A stretch of DNA of 64,000 bases, from NCBI GenBank assembly GCA_032622095.1, contig CP136062.1:36890918-36954917 (forward strand), written 5' to 3'. Positions within the stretch are counted from its first letter, which is position 1, and every line of letters begins with the position of its first letter. Shown in pieces: positions 58,195-64,000 of this stretch. The translations under genes and the position numbers were made by a program. Under the pieces are notes generated by a model, which worked only from the letters and a program-made list of their open reading frames with translations, made no database searches and was not told the DNA's origin. Source of the DNA: Siphonodentalium dalli. Its lineage: Eukaryota > Mollusca > Scaphopoda > Gadilida > Siphonodentaliidae.

Positions 58195-58435
58195 TTATTT
58201 TTAAAATAATTTGTTTTAAATAAATAAATAAAAAAATAGAAATATTTTGAGCAAGAAGTTTTAATCTAAAAATCTAAAAAGAAAATTTAAAAATTTAATT
58301 AAAAAATATATATAAAATTAAATTAAAATTAAAAAAAAAAATTTAAATTAAAAAAAAAATTCTTTCTAGAATTTCAATCTAAAATTCCAAAAAGAAAGTT
58401 AAAAAAGTTAGATTTTTTTTTTTTTAAATTAATTT
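58195..58435. repeat. AT-rich low-complexity tract
   Basis: Runs of A, TTTAAA and AAATTAAAATTAAA almost without G or C, directly upstream of the LINE at 58436. Confidence 0.9.
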
Positions 58436-60701
58436 GTGTGGCCTCTGTGGAAAGCTCCATTTCACAAACATTGTGTTCTTCTGACCTTGTGTCAAATGGT
58501 ACGCGAAATGGCTAGTAAATACAAACGCACAATGGACAATGCAATAGCATTACACCGAGAAAATATCACGTGTGAAATCTCTAAACTTAAAAAAGAAAAC
58601 TCGAAAAAAATTTGGTCAATACTTAATAAACAAGGGGAAAATAGGCACAGCGAAATAGAAATCGAATCATTAGAGGAACATTTTCGATTACTTAATTCCG
58701 AAACAATTACAGCAAAAGACTTAAATATGAACAATGAAGCAAGCAATACAAACAACAACCTAAATCGAACAATAGACAGGGAAGAAGTAACTAAAGCTAT
58801 AAAGAGTTTAAAAAATATGAAATCCCCAGGTGAAGATGGAATTCTCAATGAATATATCAAGGCATCCTCCGATACCCTGGTAGACATATACTGCAAAACA
58901 TTTAATTTAGTTTTTTAATCAGGATGTGTACCAGAAATATGGGGGATCGGAACAATTATTCCACTGTATAAAAATAAAGGTGATAAGGGAAATCCAAAAA
59001 ATTACAGACCCATTACCCTTTTGAGCTGCTTTGGGAAGTTATTTACGAAGATTCTCTCAAATAGATTATATGATTACATTGAAGATAACGAAACTCTATG
59101 TGAGAACCAGGCGGGTTTCAGACAAGGTTATTCCACGACGGATAATATATTTGTTCTACATTTACTATCCGAAATTTCGAAGGCAAATTTGTACTGTGCT
59201 TTCATTGACTTTGAGAAGGCATTTGACAAAATATGTCGACAAGGACTTTGGTACAAACTTTCGACCATTAGTATAAATGGGAAACTACTCAGTTATTAAA
59301 AACATGTACACTAACATTAAATCGAAAGTTCGAATGGGCGACCAGACATCCGATTGTTTCCCATGTTTATCTGGGGTAAGACAGGGTGCAACCTATCACC
59401 CCTGTTATTCTCACTTTACCTGAACGATCTGGAAGAATTTCTAAAATCAGAAGGTGGGGTGGGATTGATTAAAATGTCACGGGATATAGAAACTCACTTG
59501 AAGATGTATGTCAAACTATTCATTATTTTATACGTAGACGACACCGTTCTTATGACTGAAACACCTTTAAAACTGCAGAAGGCACTTAACAGTTTTCAAA
59601 AGTATTGCCAGAAGTGGAAATTGAATGTAAACGTCGAGAAAACCAAAATTATGTTGATATCCAAAAGAAGCATGCCAAAGAATAGAACTTTTTTATACAA
59701 CGGTGAGGAAATTGAAGTAGTAAAGCATTTTAACTAACTTGGTATTATACACACCAAATCAGGCTCATATAACGCGGCAAAGAAGGTATTGGTAAATAAA
59801 GCAACTAAAGCAATGTACTCTATTATTTCTAAGTCGAGAATACACTGTCTGTCGGTTAGAAACATGTTCGAACTGTTTGATGCGCAAGTATTACCGATTA
59901 TGATGAACTGTTGTGAAGTATGGAGTTCGGGAAATAATGAAATTTTTGAAAACATACATAGAAGATTTTTGAAATACGTTCTCCATCTTAAATCATCTAC
60001 CCCTAATTATATGTTATATGGTGAGAGCGGTAGACTACCCATAGAGTACACTATCAACTTGCGTATTGTGAAATACTGGATGAAATTTAAGAATATGGAG
60101 CAAGGCCGATTCTGTAAGATTCTATATCAACTGGCCCTGAAAATATGTGAAGCTGAGGAAGCAAAGTTCCAATGGATTGAAAAAGTAAAAGATACTCTAA
60201 CAAAATCTGGGCAGATTCATCTATTAAATGTTGGTTATATCACATGTCCAGAACAAATGGCACGCTATTTCAAATGTTGTCTGAATAGCCAATTTCGAGG
60301 CATCTGGCTATCTGACATAGAAAAATCTAGCCGAGGCAATACGTACAAAATTTTCAAACACGATATTAATTTCGACAGATACTTGGATTATTTGGATACA
60401 AAATAACAGAATAACCTTGTGCCAATTCCGTACTTGTAACCATCGCTTGCCAATAGAGAAAGGTCGATGGAACGATACAAACTTACTAAATAGACTATGT
60501 CCATTATGTAATAAACGACAGCTCGGAGATGAACTGCATTATCTACTAGAATGTATATGTTTTAGCGAAGAAAGAAATCGTATCTTGCCTAGCAAATTTA
60601 CCAGCATAGATCATGCAGCTATTCACATTTTAGACGAACTGCTGAATTTGGAAGATATGGCTAGTCTCCGTAGATTATGCTCCTCGATACAGCTTTAGTT
60701 A
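58436..60701 (+). pseudogene. LINE reverse transcriptase, fourth type, 5'-truncated and disrupted
   Basis: Plus strand. From 58436: a linker helix region, IKSLKNMKSPGEDGI, then (past a TAA at 58916-58918) the same frame continues with GTIIPLYKNKGD, KNYRPITLLSCFGKLF and NQAGFRQGYSTTDNIF. FIDFEKAFDKI at 59199 is motif A. A single-base loss near 59290 and another near 59387 shift the frame twice around GVRQGCNLSPLLFSLYLNDL (motif B). The catalytic motif is YVDDTVLM at ~59530, with V in place of the commoner A. A TAA at 59735-59737 replaces a tyrosine before LGIIHTKSGSY. The C-terminal domain (59789-60406) runs to a frameshift near 60390, then FRTCNHRLPIE and CPLCNK...DELHYLLEC, a C-x2-C...H-x4-C zinc knuckle, stop at 60698. 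No endonuclease upstream. The clade is not assigned. Confidence 0.87.
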
Positions 60702-60833
60702 ACCACATATGAATAACTCGTAGTGTTGTTGTTGTTGTTGTTGTTGTTGTTGTAATAATAGTCCCAGAGATTTGCTGCGATATGATGATGATGAAATATG
60801 ATGATAATGATAACGATGATGGTGCTGAATATG

Positions 60834-60865
<32 letters not shown>

Positions 60866-61035
60866 GATGACGATGATAATGCTATTAATACATTAGGAAG
60901 GCGTTGATTATATTTACACCAAGAAGTTCTTGTATATATTATACATATGCTGTTATATTCTCATTCTTGTGTATATATTTTTTCCTTGTACTTCTCAATA
61001 TCTATATTTGATCAGAGAATAAAACATTACATTGT
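60702..61035 (+). repeat. Probable LINE 3' UTR with GTT and ATG microsatellites
   Basis: A (GTT)10-like tract at 60723-60752 and ATGATG tracts at 60781-60886. AATAAA at about 61018-61023 sits where a retroelement polyadenylation signal would. No poly-A tail is visible. Confidence 0.6.
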
Positions 61036-62028
61036 CTCGTGTGGTTGTTGTAGCACTAGTCTTTGCGACAGGGTTCCACGACATCGTGATTAATGTTGTT
61101 TCGTTGTCCACCTGAACACTCTATTTTTGGACTATTATTCTATTAACGTTTATGGTCGCTGCCATCCATATGGTGAAAATGGGTCGCAATGGTAAAGCTA
61201 TGTCACTTGTCCTTGTAGGATAACCCCGCGTAAATTCAAGAACCAAACCATTAGTCTACGTGTATGTCCAATTTAAACAACTGACATTTGTTCAGGATCC
61301 AGCGGTCCTGGCCTTTTGACAAGTGCAGAAGAGTCGCATTGCTGAACACCCCCTTGAAACAAACAAGGGGATCCATAATCCCATATCTCCTGGAATGATA
61401 ATGAGTATTTATAGAATAAAATATTTATATAGATGAATATTTATTTATGGATGAATATCTTTCATTCTCACAAATGATCACAACTAAATTTATTGGAGAA
61501 GGAAAACAACAATATTGTTCATTAATTGGCAGATATGAACCAAGATATTGTATTGCATATATTCGTTGATCGGCATCTATAATATGAAGGCAAATATTAT
61601 ATTTACATAGAAATGTTATTTGAGAGGAACCCGTGCAGTCCTTATTTAAATTGTATAGGAGTTACGGGGACCTGGAGCATCGAGGAAGGGCTTAATGAGT
61701 TGCAAAAACATTTGCCTTAACCCATTTTGTATATTATAGATATCAAATAAATTTTAAATCAAGCTGTAGCAATTGATCTCCTTAAAAACCTGGTCTGACT
61801 TCGTTTCAGCACATTTCATTGTAGCGAATAACCACCAATGGATCGGGTTAAAAGTTAGTTCATCTTAAATGCGGTCAGTTAATCGTATTTATCTCCTTTG
61901 TCGGCCTTTGTCGAAAGAAAGCATGTATTGATTTCTGGGCTATAAAGTTGTTTCTTTCTGGAAGGCGACAGCGCCAGTTCGCATGACAGTAAATATATTG
62001 TGATTTGTAATTTGCCGTACACTAGCAC
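61036..62028. other. No recognisable feature
   Basis: AT-rich sequence without a supported gene or repeat. Confidence 0.4.
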
Positions 62029-62032
62029 TTAA

Positions 62033-62469
62033 AGGTACTCAAGCCGATTCGATGGTCCCCATATCATCAGATTCCAACGACAACAAGATTTTTTGAAATG
62101 TCACTTCAGTGTCAGAATCGATTAATTGCTCAAAAATAATGCTAACCGCAGTCAACTATAGCATAACATTGACAAAAACCTGATATTTATCAACTGTTTG
62201 TTCAACGAAATATTGCCGGTTTGTGAAATATCTGACACAAAAAAGCCACTTGATTTTAGAGTTATCCATCTTCATCCGCAAATTGGTCAGAGAAAGTATT
62301 CTCGTCTGCGGTTTACTGGGCCACTATAAAAATAAATAATAGATTTCAAAAATCGATATCTGATTGCTCTGAGCTTTGATGAGTGGGTTCCTCGACTCGA
62401 ATCAAATAGTGTTTACCCCCGAAGCCAAGGAAATAGCAATATGCGAGCGTTAATTCGGATTGAGTACCT
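62033..62469 (+). mobile_element. TTAA-flanked TIR element, copy 3 (437 bp)
   Basis: The best-preserved copy. It starts AGGTACTCAAGCCGATTCGA after TTAA (62029-62032) and ends AATTCGGATTGAGTACCT before TTAA (62470-62473). Same internal landmarks as 20858-21303. Confidence 0.85.
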
Positions 62470-62779
62470 TTAACGTCTGCGTATGATTGTGTGCGGAATC
62501 TGCGGATGCGCTGACAATTGCCATACAAATTTCCACCCCGTTTTTCGTTGGTACACTCTCTTCAGGAACACTTTGATGACTCATGAAAATTTAAGAGGTT
62601 GTATAAACTAAGAGGCGTTTTAGCACTCATTATTGATATTTTCCCGTGCAATAACACACTTATATTGAAAGGCACTTTGTGCGTTGAACCGTTCCACTCA
62701 TCGTCGATAATCCACTAAGGCCATTGTATAGCGAACGTATTCAGCAAGAGACTTTGTCAAAATGATTACGCATTATAAA

Positions 62780-63125
62780 CAAGAAAACCATAGTCAGAAA
62801 TGGTAACGCGTTCAAGATCATATATTATATACCCATGACTGTAATTATAGAATCTTTTTCATTTCTGTTATTTGTAATTGGCATAGCTTATAACAAACCA
62901 AAAATCAACATTATTGACATATAATGTAAACGCCAATAAACGAAATTGAAATTTTCAACTACACCTTGTACCGGGCTCGGCCTCTGGGTCGAACTACAGC
63001 TCGACCTCGGAGTCGCACTACAACTTTTATTGTGTCCCAATAATTAACATTCTATAAATAGAACCCCCACGCGCTATGTCAGCGCACAGGCGAAACAGGA
63101 ATTTGTACATTAGTATACACGCGGC
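62780..63125 (+). repeat. Dispersed repeat G, copy 4
   Basis: CAAGAAAACCATAGTCAGAA at 62780, ATATACCCATGACTGTAATT, then the ~110-bp block shared with 40417-40520 and the TATAAATAGAACCCCCACGC tail that parallels 40580-40610. Confidence 0.75.
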
Positions 63126-63454
63126 GCGCGTAATGAAATTGATAAAATTCTAACAGTGGTATATACTATCAAGAGGACAAAAATGGTAAAATTCCTGCCT
63201 AATTTCCGGTGTCGGATATACACAGTGGACCAGTTACCCCAACGTAACATACCCCACTTACGTCGACCTCATCATAACACTATTATTAATATGTTGTGTT
63301 CTGGGCATAGTGTCCAAATATATGTTATGGGTTTAAACAACATATCAAGGAGCATGCCATTCTCATGTTTCTGTTTGCAAGATATACATATCTTACCTGG
63401 TCGCGCTAATTTTACAGCGCATTAAATCCAACTTGGAGCGACCTTAACGATAAC

Positions 63455-63870
63455 ACAAATATAGTCCAGATTAGCAGTAATTATTCAACTACCAAGAAAC
63501 ACAGGGGATATGTGTGTAACTGAAATCAATACACATATGTTATTTTTTTAAGTAATATATCCTAGTTTATTAAAGTTATTAGAGATTTTCCACCGGTCTC
63601 GCTAATGGCGTTAAATATTGTTTTTCCCTTAACATTGCTCAACAGTTGAACAACATAATTGGGAACAAAATGAGTGGGCTAAAGTTAAATCCCGAGGGGG
63701 TGCAAGGGTACCCCTCCCAGCTCCCGGACAAGTTCATAAACAACGCGCACGTGCTCTCGCTGTTCTAAAAAGTTATAAATAGACTGAACAGCGCTGGCCA
63801 TTGCACAAAACAATATAGTCTAGATAATGAGCACCAATTATTCAATTACCAAATAAGCACAAGGGATATC
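63455..63870 (+). repeat. Direct duplication, ~356-bp spacing
   Basis: ACAAATATAGTCCAGAT...AATTATTCAACTACCAA...AGGGGATAT at 63455-63512 recurs diverged at 63810-63870. The sequence between shows no gene. Confidence 0.6.
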
Positions 63871-63966
63871 ACCCAGCTTACTAGTGTTCTGTAGAACTGA
63901 GTTAGACTCGGGTTCGGGGAGTTGTAGGCGTACATGGGCGTGTGTGTTCGGCGAATCACTGGATTA

Positions 63967-64000
63967 CAAGAAAACCATAATCAGAAATGGTAACGCCCTC
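63967..64000 (+). repeat. Dispersed repeat G, copy 5, cut by the window edge
   Basis: CAAGAAAACCATAATCAGAA and AATGGTAACGCCCTC match the head of the copies at 39752 and 62780. Confidence 0.8.

Noticed and set aside
1-64000. A bacterial or viral gene cluster, secondary-metabolite or defence system
   Set aside because: No dense coding, no operons and no such domains. Every recognisable protein fragment is a retrotransposon or a single putative animal exon.

Overview
This is eukaryotic, almost certainly metazoan, intergenic DNA. It is AT-rich and dominated by decayed transposable elements and tandem repeats. There are no operons and no long intact ORFs, and nearly every open frame is either a retrotransposon fragment or a translation of repeat DNA. 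The repeat mix (several non-LTR retrotransposon clades, Helitrons carrying minisatellites, piggyBac-type and other TIR elements, very frequent ACATGTA motifs) fits a marine invertebrate, perhaps a lophotrochozoan such as a mollusc. That assignment is an inference from style, not a proof. I found one plausible host coding exon and two weak candidates.

Layout. 0-5.3 kb: unique-looking AT-rich DNA with a ~137-bp degenerate tandem repeat, two small foldback elements and a local duplication. 5.3-20 kb: two inverted copies of a ~3-kb non-autonomous Helitron (5328-9027 minus, 16982-19944 plus). Between them lie a twin-hairpin piggyBac-type MITE (9276-9667), the 3' part of an L1/Tx1-like LINE (13837-15340 minus) and a 20-bp array (16136-16294). 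20-26 kb: a TTAA-flanked TIR element (20858-21303), a second twin-hairpin MITE (21922-22379), a 36-bp array and a 2-kb satellite of 16-bp units (23819-25846). 26-33 kb: a TIR element, one arm of a dispersed inverted repeat pair, a second unrelated twin-hairpin element (28738-29186), an array of GCGCTTAAGCGC palindromes, and a third Helitron copy (29854-32820) inserted at the edge of that array. 33-46 kb: a second TTAA element, a jockey/CR1-like LINE 3' fragment (35522-36211 minus), a Harbinger-like MITE (37506-38305), the first exon of a putative secreted PAN/Apple protein (39100-39411 minus), and a second Helitron group with ~130-bp internal repeats. 46-50 kb: a nearly complete but frameshifted LINE with endonuclease and reverse transcriptase (46886-49981 minus). 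53-58 kb: three consecutive families of ~200-360-bp tandem duplications and a foldback. 58.4-61 kb: a fourth LINE type, plus strand, dead. 61-64 kb: a third TTAA element and dispersed repeats.

No working gene system is visible. The most notable structures are (i) the Helitron family, whose three copies all keep canonical ends and A^T insertion sites and contain an internal second copy of their own 5' end, and (ii) two sequence-unrelated TIR families that share the same twin-hairpin architecture, in which each arm can fold on itself and also pair with the opposite arm.
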